DNA of 17,357 nt, from contig CAJMOI010000028.1 of NCBI GenBank assembly GCA_905215105.1, positions 1 through 17,357 of the forward strand. Direction: 5' to 3'. Source of the DNA: an uncultured bacterium. GTDB lineage: Bacteria; Bacillota; Clostridia; Oscillospirales; Acutalibacteraceae. The position numbers were made by a program, and so were the translations under genes. The notes beneath the pieces are model-generated. The model did no database searches, was not told where the DNA came from, and worked only from the letters and a program-made list of their open reading frames with translations. This document shows positions 8,243 through 14,408 of this stretch, one piece after another (positions within the stretch are counted from its first letter, which is position 1; each line of letters begins with the position of its first letter).

Positions 8243-8629
8243 TCACAGAGGAAACACCTGTCCGAAACGCATGGCGGGGAGATTAAAGAGGAATCCGGGT
8301 TTTCCCTGTGCTTCCAGTACCGTGTGGCACAGCAGTTCATAGAGCTTGCTTCGGTAATAGATGCTGTAATCGGACTGGACATAAGCGGGCAGGGAGTAGG
8401 AAATGCGGATCAGCCCCTTTTTCCGAAGGCTTTCCAGCACAGCAGAGCGGGCCTTGACGGTTTCCATGGAATCTTCCGGGTCGGTAATCACCACATGGTT
8501 CAGCGCGGTGGAGCGCAGCTCCGGTTCTTCGGAATTGCGCAGTTCAAACCGGACCAGCGGAAAGCGCCGGGCACTGCGCACAGCTTCCAGCATTTCTTTT
8601 TCCTCTTTGTTTAACAGTATGCGTTTCAT
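8243..8629 (-). CDS. Conserved-looking protein of unknown function (128 aa), possibly winged-helix
   Basis: I do not recognise this protein with certainty. It is 128 residues, cytosolic, with a charged N-terminus (MKRILLNKEEKEM) and a central segment (about 75-100) reading LESLRKKGLIRISYSLPAY and then SDYSIYYRSKLYELL. The KKGLI turn followed by beta-strand-like residues recalls the wing of a winged-helix fold. A good ribosome binding site (AGGAGGAAACC) precedes ATG 8629. It is the middle gene of a probable operon: NUDIX stop 8662, then 32 bases, then this gene, then 25 bases to the GH31 start. A weak internal promoter may lie in the NUDIX tail. A regulatory role is only a guess. Confidence 0.75.
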   Translation of the reverse strand: MKRILLNKEEKEMLEAVRSARRFPLVRFELRNSEEPELRSTALNHVVITDPEDSMETVKARSAVLESLRKKGLIRISYSLPAYVQSDYSIYYRSKLYELLCHTVLEAQGKPGFLFNLPAMRFGQVFPL

Positions 8630-8655
8630 GGTTTCCTCCTATTTTGTTCAAATTC

Positions 8656-8684
8656 ATATTATCACGAAGCAAATTCCAATACAA
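8656..8684 (-). promoter_or_regulatory. Possible internal promoter for the 128-aa gene and GH31
   Basis: On the minus strand TTGTAT (8679-8684), a 17-base spacer and TAATAT (8656-8661) resemble a weak sigma-A promoter overlapping the end of the NUDIX gene. Only four of six -10 bases match consensus. Confidence 0.3.
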
Positions 8685-9123
8685 TCCGGTATTTTGGCAA
8701 AAAATTCAGTGCTGTCATATTTGCTGCCGTCTGTGGCTGCTTCCGGATTGGCAATGCCTTTTCCAGAATGACCCGGTCGGCGGGACAGAAAGGATATTGG
8801 GGAATCTCCGCAGTGGTAATCCAGCGCAGATCATTGTGTTCCAGTTTTTGGGGCTCTCCCTCAGGAATGGAGGTGTGATAGAGGGTTAGATGAACGGTGA
8901 TATCGGGATATTCATGGGTGGTTTCCATAAAAACATCCCCTACGGAAACGGTGATGCCCAATTCTTCCTGACACTCCCGAATCAGTGCTTCGGGGCCGGT
9001 TTCGCCGGGCTCCACTTTGCCGCCGGCAAATTCCCACAGCAGGCTCAGGGTTTTGGTGGTGGGGCGCTGGCAGATGAGAAAGCGGTTTTCCCGCCAGATC
9101 AGGGCAGCGACAACTTCGGTCAT
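8662..9123 (-). CDS. NUDIX hydrolase, MutT-like (8-oxo-dGTP diphosphatase type)
   Basis: A 153-residue NUDIX hydrolase. The Nudix box is complete: Gly35, Glu41, Arg49-Glu50, Glu53-Glu54 and Gly56 fit GX5EX7REUXEEXGU. The N-terminal VVAALIWRENRFLICQRP and the WEFAGGKVEPGE context are typical of MutT-type enzymes that clean 8-oxo-dGTP from the nucleotide pool, and the TTAEIPQYPFCPADR tail fits that group. Substrate remains inferred. ATG 9123 follows AAAGGAGAGAG. It leads a minus-strand operon with the 128-residue gene and the GH31 enzyme, driven by a consensus-like promoter at 9165-9193 that is back to back with the flavodoxin promoter. Confidence 0.9.
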   Translation of the reverse strand: MTEVVAALIWRENRFLICQRPTTKTLSLLWEFAGGKVEPGETGPEALIRECQEELGITVSVGDVFMETTHEYPDITVHLTLYHTSIPEGEPQKLEHNDLRWITTAEIPQYPFCPADRVILEKALPIRKQPQTAANMTALNFLPKYRIVLEFAS

Positions 9124-9164
9124 GGTACTCTCTCCTTTGGATAATTCGGAATGATTCTGTTATG

Positions 9165-9193
9165 ATTGTACTGGACTGCACAGGGAAAGTCAA
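9165..9193 (-). promoter_or_regulatory. Sigma-A promoter of the NUDIX operon
   Basis: On the minus strand TTGACT (9188-9193), a 17-base spacer and TACAAT (9165-9170) precede the NUDIX start at 9123 by about 40 bases. Confidence 0.8.
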
Positions 9194-9210
9194 ATGGTCA
9201 CCCCAACGGT

Positions 9211-9239
9211 TTGACACGGCGGATAAACTGCTGTATACT
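9211..9239 (+). promoter_or_regulatory. Sigma-A promoter of the flavodoxin-like gene
   Basis: TTGACA (9211-9216), a 17-base spacer and TATACT (9234-9239) are near consensus. The same -35, spacer length and -10 occur at the internal purine promoter. The -35 lies 17 bases from the -35 of the divergent NUDIX promoter. Confidence 0.85.
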
Positions 9240-9269
9240 GGACAAAATCAAAAGATCAGGAGGAACCCC

Positions 9270-9752
9270 ATGAAATACGCCATTGTTTACAGCAGCAGAA
9301 CAGGAAATACCGAACTATTGGCTCAAAGACTCCGGGACAGCCTTCCTAAAGAAGATTGTCTGTATGTGGGACCTCCCAACAAGGAAGCACTGGCAGCGGA
9401 AAAGCTGTATGTGGGTTTCTGGACGGATAAAGGAACCTGTGATGAATCGATTGCCGCCTTTTTACGCTCCATAACCCATCAGCAGGTGTTTTTATTTGGG
9501 ACTGCCGGATTTGGCGGCGCACCGGAATATTTTGAAAAAATTCTGACTGCGGTCAAGGAAAATCTTTCCGAGACAGCGACTGTGACCGGCAGCTATATGT
9601 GTCAGGGGAAAATGCCTGTCTCTGTCAGAAAGCGGTACGAGTCTATGGAAGAAAGTGCAGGCCGTCAGGCTATGCTGGATAATTTCGACAGAGCTCTTTC
9701 TCATCCGGACGAACAGGATTTTTCCGCTTTGGTGGAAGCAGCCAGACAATAA
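9270..9752 (+). CDS. Flavodoxin-like protein (BilS-like family possible)
   Basis: A 160-residue FMN-binding electron carrier of flavodoxin fold. The N-terminal phosphate loop is SSRTGNT at 8-14 after strand MKYAIVY. KLYVGFWTDKGTCDE (about 49-63) and FLFGTAGFGG (about 76-85) line the expected isoalloxazine loops, and YMCQGKMP follows. I chose ATG 9270, which has AGGAGG just upstream and gives the canonical start; the frame open from 9162 runs through the promoter. The WTDKGTCDE pattern recalls flavodoxin-like proteins annotated BilS, partner of the bilirubin reductase BilR, but no BilR-type reductase gene is in the window, so I leave the symbol empty. It is a single-gene unit with its own promoter and terminator. 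Confidence 0.88.
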   Translation: MKYAIVYSSRTGNTELLAQRLRDSLPKEDCLYVGPPNKEALAAEKLYVGFWTDKGTCDESIAAFLRSITHQQVFLFGTAGFGGAPEYFEKILTAVKENLSETATVTGSYMCQGKMPVSVRKRYESMEESAGRQAMLDNFDRALSHPDEQDFSALVEAARQ

Positions 9753-9760
9753 ACAACAAG

Positions 9761-9797
9761 AAAAAGCCTCGGATACCATTTGGCACCGAGGCTTTTT
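9761..9797. terminator. Bidirectional terminator between flavodoxin-like and flavin reductase genes
   Basis: AAAAAGCCTCGG (9761-9772) pairs with CCGAGGCTTTTT (9786-9797) across a 13-base loop. The A-run on one side and T-run on the other give a good U-tract in both directions, fitting the two convergent genes. Confidence 0.93.
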
Positions 9798-9852
9798 GGC
9801 TGGGTTTACATGATAAAAAATATCTTACAAAAAAACGGCGTGCAGGTCTGTA

Positions 9853-10419
9853 TTACTTTTTCAGTTTCAGTCCGTCTTGAAAGGCTTCCCCGACTCTTTC
9901 TGTTACTCTGTAGTAGCCATGGGTGTACGGGTCAAAAGCAATGGCGTTAACCAGAGAAAGATTCAGGTGATCCCCTTCCATAACGTTTTCGTCTGCTGTG
10001 ACTTTGACCACTTTACCGATCACACCGCATCCATACTCATTGGACTGATATTCGATAAACTCACATTCCAGACACAAGGGAAACTCATTGATAATGGGAG
10101 CATCCACAACTTCCGATTTAGAAGCTGTGAGTCCGCTGTGCTCGAATTTGTTGGTCACATTATTTCCCGATACTACGCCAAAATAATCCGCTTCTGCTAC
10201 ATGAGCTGCATCTGCAATACTCACCGTAAATGCACCTCTTGCCTTGATATTCTTGACGGTTTTGTGGGTTTCGGTAAGGTTCAGCGCGACAGTATCCCGC
10301 TGCTGCATGGTTCCCCATGCGGCGTTCATCACATTGACACTGCCGTCCTCGTTATAAGTTGCAACCATCAAAACCGGCATTGGAAAAATACCTTCTGTAA
10401 TGTTCAGTTGTTTTCTCAT
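9853..10419 (-). CDS. Flavin reductase family protein (flavoredoxin-like, FMN split barrel)
   Basis: A 188-residue cytosolic protein of the flavin reductase-like, FMN-binding split-barrel family. These bind FMN and pass electrons from NAD(P)H or a partner protein. It starts with MPVLMVATYNEDGSVNVMNAAWG (split here: the MPVLMVAT and NVMNAAWG parts are the flavin-binding start at about 14-36). It continues with LNLTETHKTVKNI (47-59), GAFTVSIAD and FEHSGLT, then FPLCLECEF and VIGKVV, as in clostridial flavoredoxins. AGAGAGG lies before ATG 10419. It is divergent from an HxlR regulator with overlapping promoters, so redox or electrophile stress control is likely. The substrate is unknown. Confidence 0.9.
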   Translation of the reverse strand: MRKQLNITEGIFPMPVLMVATYNEDGSVNVMNAAWGTMQQRDTVALNLTETHKTVKNIKARGAFTVSIADAAHVAEADYFGVVSGNNVTNKFEHSGLTASKSEVVDAPIINEFPLCLECEFIEYQSNEYGCGVIGKVVKVTADENVMEGDHLNLSLVNAIAFDPYTHGYYRVTERVGEAFQDGLKLKK

Positions 10420-10446
10420 CTTGTCTGCCTCTCTTATTCATCAGGA

Positions 10447-10475
10447 TTGACACTTGGTGTGTCATCACCTATAAT
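10447..10475 (+). promoter_or_regulatory. Promoter of the HxlR gene with an operator-like palindrome
   Basis: TTGACA (10447-10452), a 17-base spacer and TATAAT (10470-10475) match sigma-A consensus exactly. A perfect inverted repeat, TGACAC-TTGGT-GTGTCA (10448-10464), covers the -35 and spacer and could be an operator. Confidence 0.85.
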
Positions 10476-10501
10476 TATAATCGCCAATGTTAAAAAGACA
10501 A
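10474..10501 (-). promoter_or_regulatory. Promoter of the flavin reductase gene
   Basis: On the minus strand TTGTCT (10496-10501), a 16-base spacer and TATAAT (10474-10479) form the promoter. Its -10 overlaps the divergent HxlR -10 within the self-complementary TATAATTATA (10470-10479), so the two polymerases should compete. Confidence 0.7.
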
Positions 10502-10525
10502 GTACTGACATAAAAGTAAGGTACT
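10501..10525. promoter_or_regulatory. Candidate HxlR operator
   Basis: AGTAC (10501-10505) and GTACT (10521-10525) form an inverted repeat 15 bases apart. It touches the flavin reductase -35 and lies in the HxlR leader. Spaced GTAC half-sites are seen with HxlR-family regulators; the assignment is inference. Confidence 0.45.
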
Positions 10526-10547
10526 ATCATTTAGGAAAGTGTTTATT

Positions 10548-10880
10548 ATGATTAAGAACTTTATTGAGAACGCAAATTTTGAAGATACCGGATTCAGCTA
10601 CACTTTGTCGCTTATTTCCGGTAAACATAAAATGGTGATTCTGTATTGTTTGATGGAATTTGAAGTGGTGCGATTTAATGAACTGAAACGATATCTGAAA
10701 AACATCTCGGATAAGACTTTGAGCAGTAACTTGAAAGAACTGGAGGCAAGTCAGTTAATTGTACGGAAAGAATATCCCCAAATTCCGCCCAAGGTGGAGT
10801 ATTCCCTCAGCGAACGTGGTCGGTCTTTGATGAAAATTCTGGATCAACTATGTGTATGGGGAGAGGAAAACAGAATGTAA
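10548..10880 (+). CDS. HxlR-family winged-helix transcriptional regulator
   Basis: A 110-residue DNA-binding protein of the HxlR family, usually dimeric repressors or activators of a divergent gene responding to aldehydes, quinones or disulfide stress. The family pattern is clear: YTLSLISGKHKMVILYCL, FNELKRYLKNISDKTLSSNLKELEA as the recognition helix region (split: FNELKRYL, then SDKTLSSNLKEL), and PPKVEYSLSERG in the wing. A Cys lies at the end (LCVWGEE) and another in the first helices (YCLME), either of which might sense redox state. ATG 10548 follows AGGAAA by 9 bases; GTG 10539 is in frame but overlaps the ribosome binding site. Its likely target is the divergent flavin reductase. Confidence 0.92.
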   Translation: MIKNFIENANFEDTGFSYTLSLISGKHKMVILYCLMEFEVVRFNELKRYLKNISDKTLSSNLKELEASQLIVRKEYPQIPPKVEYSLSERGRSLMKILDQLCVWGEENRM

Positions 10881-10914
10881 TAGCAAGAACATTCCAAGAT
10901 TTAGATAAAAAAAC

Positions 10915-10949
10915 AAAGCCTCGAACGCGATTTGCGTACGAGGCTTTTT
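10915..10949. terminator. Bidirectional terminator between HxlR and tRNA-Gly
   Basis: AAAGCCTCG (10915-10923) pairs with CGAGGCTTT (10939-10947), with inner ACGC/GCGT pairing. TTTTT follows on the plus strand. On the minus strand the stem is followed by GTTTTTTT, so it also ends the tRNA transcript. Confidence 0.93.
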
Positions 10950-10952
10950 CTT

Positions 10953-11026
10953 TGGAGCAGAAGACGGGAATCGAACCCGCATTCTTAGCTTGGGAAGCTA
11001 ATGTTCTACCACTGAACTACTTCTGC
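10953..11026 (-). tRNA. tRNA-Gly (anticodon CCC)
   Basis: Read on the minus strand from 11026: acceptor GCAGAAG pairs with CTTCTGC, the D arm is GTTC-AGTGGTA-GAAC, and the anticodon stem TTAGC/GCTAA encloses TTCCCAA, giving anticodon CCC for GGG codons. The T arm is GCGGG-TTCGATT-CCCGT. Discriminator T is followed by an encoded CCA at 10953-10955. The total is 74 bases with CCA. Confidence 0.96.
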
Positions 11027-11042
11027 ATTTTGCAGCGCAACT

Positions 11043-11071
11043 ATTATAGCACAGACAGACGGAGTTTGCAA
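11043..11071 (-). promoter_or_regulatory. Promoter of tRNA-Gly
   Basis: On the minus strand TTGCAA (11066-11071), a 17-base spacer and TATAAT (11043-11048) lie 16 bases before the tRNA 5' end. Confidence 0.85.
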
Positions 11072-11111
11072 GAGCGAAAGGTGTGTTTTTGTGTCTTTTT
11101 CCAAAAATGAG

Positions 11112-11144
11112 AATACGGCCCTCAGTCCTCTGAGAAGCCGTATT
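11112..11144 (-). terminator. Hairpin at the end of the M23 peptidase gene
   Basis: AATACGGC (11112-11119) pairs with GCCGTATT (11137-11144), with inner CTCAG/CTGAG pairing. The peptidase stop codon is inside the stem. On the minus strand CTCATTTTTGG follows, so the T-run is short and slightly offset. Confidence 0.65.
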
Positions 11145-12126
11145 TTCTGGTGTATTCCTTTGTTTCCGAATTGCGGACGGTTTCACCGGCATGCCGGCTC
11201 AAAAGCTGGGTCAAAGGGTAGAGGTTTACCCAGATTTCGTTGTCACTTTCCTTCTGAGACTCGTCAAAAATCAGTTCCAGCCCCAGATGAAGATGGGAAA
11301 TCTGGATATTGTTCACGTTTTCCTCGGTACTGTATCCTGTGTGTCCCACATATCCGATGACTTGCCCGGCCTGCACGGTCTGGCCCTCTTGCAGCCCTTC
11401 GGCAAAAGGCCGGTTCTGGCGCAGATGGGCATAGTAATAGTACCGGCGTCCGTTTCCGCTGCGAATGCCGATTCGCCAGCCTCCGTACTGGTTCCAGCCC
11501 ATGACCTCTACCACACCGCTCTCAATGGCAAGCACCGGCGTACCGGTGGCGGCCATCAGATCGTGTCCCAGATGGGGCCGAGTATAGCCATAAGTGCGCT
11601 GGGCGCCAAAATCATCATAGTGCTCATAGGCGAAATTTTTTGCCAGAGGGAAATAGCCTTTCAGACCGTACCGGTCTTCCCAGACGGTTTTTCCGTCGAT
11701 TTCCTGTTCTTCCCGAAATTCCCCCACCAGCCCATCAAGAACAGCGCCATAGGCTTCCTGATAATAGGAGTAGTATTTCATGGAGTCGGTCAGTTCTTCC
11801 ATCGTGCTGCCTGCGTCCAGCTTTTCAAAAAGATCGTCCATGTCCTGTGCCCGATACCTGGAAAAATCCCCGCCGTATTTTGTCCCCAGATAGGCCAGTG
11901 TGTCAATCCAGCTTCGCTCAATCCCTTCTTCGTGGGCGCGGATGTCCTCTGTCAGTGCCCGGTCCAGTGCAGAATAGCAGGGGTTGAACTCCACATAGCG
12001 GATGTAGTCGCTTTTTTCACTGGCAGCAGGAGCTGATTTAATAGGAAAATAGGAAAAGGCGAGGATGGATGCCAGCAGAACAAGGCACATCCCCGCCAGA
12101 GTCAGTTTTTTTCCTAACACCTTCAC
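11122..12126 (-). CDS. Membrane-anchored M23 family metallopeptidase
   Basis: A 334-residue exported zinc peptidase of the LytM/M23 type, which cuts cell-wall peptide cross-links. A hydrophobic segment at about 8-28 is a signal or anchor, followed by SAPAAS, which might allow cleavage. A helical, charged region (about 40-150) precedes the M23 domain. The domain has HLGHD with His185 and Asp189, YAHL with His234, and HLH with His278 and His280, so all expected zinc and catalytic residues are present. The start is GTG 12126 with GGAGG 8 bases upstream. It is the last gene of a minus-strand group after the 61-residue gene (65-base gap) and sugar transferase. It may act in division or sporulation; no marker decides. 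Confidence 0.92.
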   Translation of the reverse strand: MKVLGKKLTLAGMCLVLLASILAFSYFPIKSAPAASEKSDYIRYVEFNPCYSALDRALTEDIRAHEEGIERSWIDTLAYLGTKYGGDFSRYRAQDMDDLFEKLDAGSTMEELTDSMKYYSYYQEAYGAVLDGLVGEFREEQEIDGKTVWEDRYGLKGYFPLAKNFAYEHYDDFGAQRTYGYTRPHLGHDLMAATGTPVLAIESGVVEVMGWNQYGGWRIGIRSGNGRRYYYYAHLRQNRPFAEGLQEGQTVQAGQVIGYVGHTGYSTEENVNNIQISHLHLGLELIFDESQKESDNEIWVNLYPLTQLLSRHAGETVRNSETKEYTRKYGFSED

Positions 12127-12191
12127 ATGGATCCCCTCCCGGCGTGTTTGCTCTTTTTCAGCTTATGCGGCGGCAGGAGGGAACATGACCG

Positions 12192-12377
12192 TTATAAATC
12201 GTCGGCGTCCTGTTCCGGACGTTCTTCTGTGCGGCTTTCCCCGGTATAGCTTCCCGTTACATCAGAGGCAATGGCCTCTTTGTTCTGATCTTTCAGGGTG
12301 TGGGCCACCTGCATGGCTTTCTGCTGTACCCGTCCCTGGGGAGAGCGGCTTTGTCTGGACCAGAAAAAATCTTTCAT
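12192..12377 (-). CDS. Small hydrophilic protein (61 aa), unknown function
   Basis: This gene is supported by a strong ribosome binding site (GGAGGTGA, 8 bases before ATG 12377) and its place between two envelope genes. The product is 61 residues, begins MKDFFWSRQ, and then becomes hydrophilic: a basic, Gln-rich middle (QGRVQQKAMQVAHTLKDQN) and an acidic tail with a TGSYTG motif, ending in QDADDL. I recall similar short clostridial proteins with GSYTG and QDADDL tails but know no function. The ribosome binding site lies in the 3' arm of a 10-base-pair perfect hairpin, so translation may be controlled by structure. The frame is open further upstream but without a suitable start. Confidence 0.7.
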   Translation of the reverse strand: MKDFFWSRQSRSPQGRVQQKAMQVAHTLKDQNKEAIASDVTGSYTGESRTEERPEQDADDL

Positions 12378-12385
12378 AAGCAAAA

Positions 12386-12417
12386 TCACCTCCGGTATAG
12401 GGTTCCCATACCGGAGG
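12386..12417 (-). promoter_or_regulatory. Hairpin sequestering the ribosome binding site of the 61-aa gene
   Basis: CCTCCGGTAT and ATACCGGAGG (plus-strand 12389-12398 and 12408-12417) are perfect complements, with GGG/CCC available in the 9-base loop. In the minus-strand RNA the 3' arm contains GGAGG of the ribosome binding site (12386-12393). TGATTTTG follows, so it could also weakly terminate sugar-transferase transcripts. Confidence 0.65.
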
Positions 12418-12445
12418 CGTTTCAATCCTGTTTTTCGAAAAAAAT

Positions 12446-13123
12446 TCAGTGCAGTACTGCCGCAACGGTCTGAAACATAATCCGGATATCCCGGCAGACA
12501 GTGATTTTTTTCAGGTATTCCAGATTCAGCCCGCACTTTTTGGGGAGGATTTCCTCAATATAGATGGTTTCCGGGTCTCCTCCGGCGCTGAGCAGCTCGT
12601 CTTCGTTCCGGAACGCAATACTGGAAGGGGCGGTAATGCCCGGACGCACCAACAATGTGGCCCAGTATTCCGGCTGATATGCGTCCACATACTTGCGGAC
12701 TTCCGGACGGGGACCAACCAGACTCATGTCGCCTTTCAGCACATTGAGCAGCTGGGAGAATTCATCCAAGCGGCATTTCCGGATGAGATGACCTACCCGG
12801 GTAATCCGCGGGTCTCGGCCGGTGGTCAGCGCCAGACCGATTTTGTCTGCATTCTGCACCATCGTCCGGAATTTGAAAATTTTGAAATCTTCGCCGTTTC
12901 GCCCCACTCGTACCTGCCGGTAAAAGACGGGGCCCCGGGAATCAATTTTGATGGCAATGGCCAACAGCAGAAAAAAGGGGCAGGTGACAAGCAGAATCAG
13001 CAGGGAAACCACCACGTCGAAAATCCGTTTGCAGACCAGATGGCCTTTTTGTTTTTCCAGCCGCTGTGCCCAGAGCAGTACCTCTTTTGTCTGCATCTGA
13101 GGAGCGGGCGTTTTTGTCTTCAT
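12446..13123 (-). CDS. Bacterial sugar transferase (undecaprenyl-phosphate phosphosugar transferase)
   Basis: A 225-residue monotopic or single-span enzyme that moves a phosphosugar from a nucleotide sugar to undecaprenyl phosphate, starting assembly of an exopolysaccharide, capsule or glycan. KRIFDVVVS (32-40) leads into the hydrophobic segment at about 36-60. RGPVFYRQVRVGRNG (63-77), FKIFKFRTM (80-88) and RLDEFSQLLNVLKGDMSLVG (118-137, then PRPE) are the Bac_transf signature, with the catalytic Asp120-Glu121 pair. It lacks the N-terminal multi-span region of WbaP-type enzymes, so it is a PglC-like small form. AAGGA lies 9 bases before ATG 13123, and TATAAT (13161-13166) is upstream. No other polysaccharide gene is nearby, which is unusual. 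Confidence 0.93.
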   Translation of the reverse strand: MKTKTPAPQMQTKEVLLWAQRLEKQKGHLVCKRIFDVVVSLLILLVTCPFFLLLAIAIKIDSRGPVFYRQVRVGRNGEDFKIFKFRTMVQNADKIGLALTTGRDPRITRVGHLIRKCRLDEFSQLLNVLKGDMSLVGPRPEVRKYVDAYQPEYWATLLVRPGITAPSSIAFRNEDELLSAGGDPETIYIEEILPKKCGLNLEYLKKITVCRDIRIMFQTVAAVLH

Positions 13124-13160
13124 GGTTTCACATCCTTATCGGAATGATTTACGTGTTCCC

Positions 13161-13166
13161 ATTATA
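13161..13166 (-). promoter_or_regulatory. Likely -10 element of the sugar transferase gene
   Basis: TATAAT on the minus strand lies 37 bases before the start. The -35 region (TGGATT at 17 bases) is poor, so the promoter may need an activator or be weak. Confidence 0.45.
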
Positions 13167-13203
13167 CGATATTTTTTCCGGAAAATCCAGTTTCAGATAG
13201 CCC

Positions 13204-14268
13204 CTAGAGAATCCGAATATAGCTTTTATCGTAGTAGACAAAACCAAAGCCGGTGTCGATCCAGTTTCCGGGATTGATGCTCACCACAGTAAAGCGGTCG
13301 CCTTTGTTCAGCGTACCGATAATCTTAGCGCTGAGAGAAGCGCTTTGACGGATGTTGACGTCAGTACCTTCACAGACTGCGGTTTTCAAGGAACTGAGGT
13401 CGTTGGCGGAAATGGCTTTATTCAGCATCCATCCGGTCAGGTCATTGCGAATGACCCGGACCTTTGACCAACCCCAGCCGTCATCTGCCAGCAGTGCCAG
13501 CAAATCTCTGCGGTTTGCAAAGCCCAGAAGTTTTCCGGCTGTATCGGCGGAACTGCGCACCGGTACGCCGTTTTGGGTACAGATGCCCTCGTCATCGTCC
13601 TTTGGAGGCAAAATTTCATTGGGGGCAAAACCATTCAGCCCTTTTTCCCGAATAATGGCCGGATAATCACGATAAGCGATGTCAACGTCCACATTGCCGA
13701 TAATCCCGTCCACGTCTCCGGAGTCGGTGATTTGCTGCATGCCGCAATCATAATCCGGGCCGCCGTTGTAGTCGGCCAACCACAGGTCATACCGTTTCAG
13801 CCGAGCCATATCCAGCCGGTTACGGATAAAATCCAGATTGGTGTAATATCCTGCATACCAGCCCGCTTTCTCAATTTCCTCACAGAATGCCGAGATGATG
13901 TCGGTAATCAGTTTTTTGTCCGGCGTAATGCCGAACTTTTCTGCATATTCAATACTGGCATATTCATAATCGCAGAAAAGGGGATAGCTGACGCGGCCTT
14001 TATAGTCCTTCATCAGAGACAGGAATACCTGTGCCTCTTTCCGGGCCTCCTGTGCGCTTCTCGCATAGGAAAACCAGTAGGCGCCCACCTGTACACCCGC
14101 CCGCAGTGCAGCGTCCATGTGCTGTCGGAAAAGCTTGTCCTCCTGCTGGATGGTGTTTCCAAATCCGGCACGGATGATGGCAAAGGAAACCCCGTCTTTT
14201 TTCGCCTGAGAAAAATCTACTTGTGGGTTGAATACGCTGAGATCCACACCTTTCATACTGATGCTCAT
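13204..14268 (-). CDS. GH25 lysozyme with two C-terminal SH3 domains
   Basis: A 354-residue muramidase of GH25, which cuts the MurNAc-GlcNAc bond of peptidoglycan. KGVDLSVFN (6-14) holds Asp9, and the catalytic acidic pair is Asp100 and Glu102 in FCDYEYAS; GYYTNLDFI and LWLADYNGG (162-170) follow, and the catalytic domain ends near 205. A PP-rich acidic linker (about 215-228) leads to two SH3-like wall-binding repeats at about 235-287 and 302-354. There is no signal peptide, so export is unexplained; that is common in phage endolysins and also in some clostridial autolysins. GGAGGGAG precedes ATG 14268. No holin or phage gene is adjacent. It is divergent from dinB. Confidence 0.93.
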   Translation of the reverse strand: MSISMKGVDLSVFNPQVDFSQAKKDGVSFAIIRAGFGNTIQQEDKLFRQHMDAALRAGVQVGAYWFSYARSAQEARKEAQVFLSLMKDYKGRVSYPLFCDYEYASIEYAEKFGITPDKKLITDIISAFCEEIEKAGWYAGYYTNLDFIRNRLDMARLKRYDLWLADYNGGPDYDCGMQQITDSGDVDGIIGNVDVDIAYRDYPAIIREKGLNGFAPNEILPPKDDDEGICTQNGVPVRSSADTAGKLLGFANRRDLLALLADDGWGWSKVRVIRNDLTGWMLNKAISANDLSSLKTAVCEGTDVNIRQSASLSAKIIGTLNKGDRFTVVSINPGNWIDTGFGFVYYDKSYIRIL

Positions 14269-14359
14269 AAACTCCCTCCATCCATTTCAAAAGATCGGGC
14301 CCGCCTTTTATTCTATGCGAAAAAGAAAAATTCGGTGTCTGCTCTGCAAAAATTTCCAC

Positions 14360-14387
14360 TTGATTTTTCGAACATATGTTTTATAAT
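14360..14387 (+). promoter_or_regulatory. dinB promoter with LexA (SOS) box
   Basis: TTGATT (14360-14365), a 16-base spacer and TATAAT (14382-14387) form the promoter. CGAACATATGTTTT (14369-14382) fits the Gram-positive LexA site GAAC-N4-GTTC with one mismatch and fills the space between -35 and -10, so repression by LexA is expected. Confidence 0.82.
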
Positions 14388-14408
14388 AAGAAGCAGGGAG
14401 GTGCAAAC

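Noticed and set aside
10850..11110. Plus-strand frame reading TGIEPAFLAWEANVLPLN
   Set aside because: This is the known false translation of a tRNA gene read on the opposite strand; the tRNA-Gly explains it.
13174..13185. Palindrome TTTTCCGGAAAA as a terminator for the lysozyme gene
   Set aside because: It has no loop and no T-run on the minus strand. It lies in the spacer of the sugar transferase promoter and may be chance or an operator.
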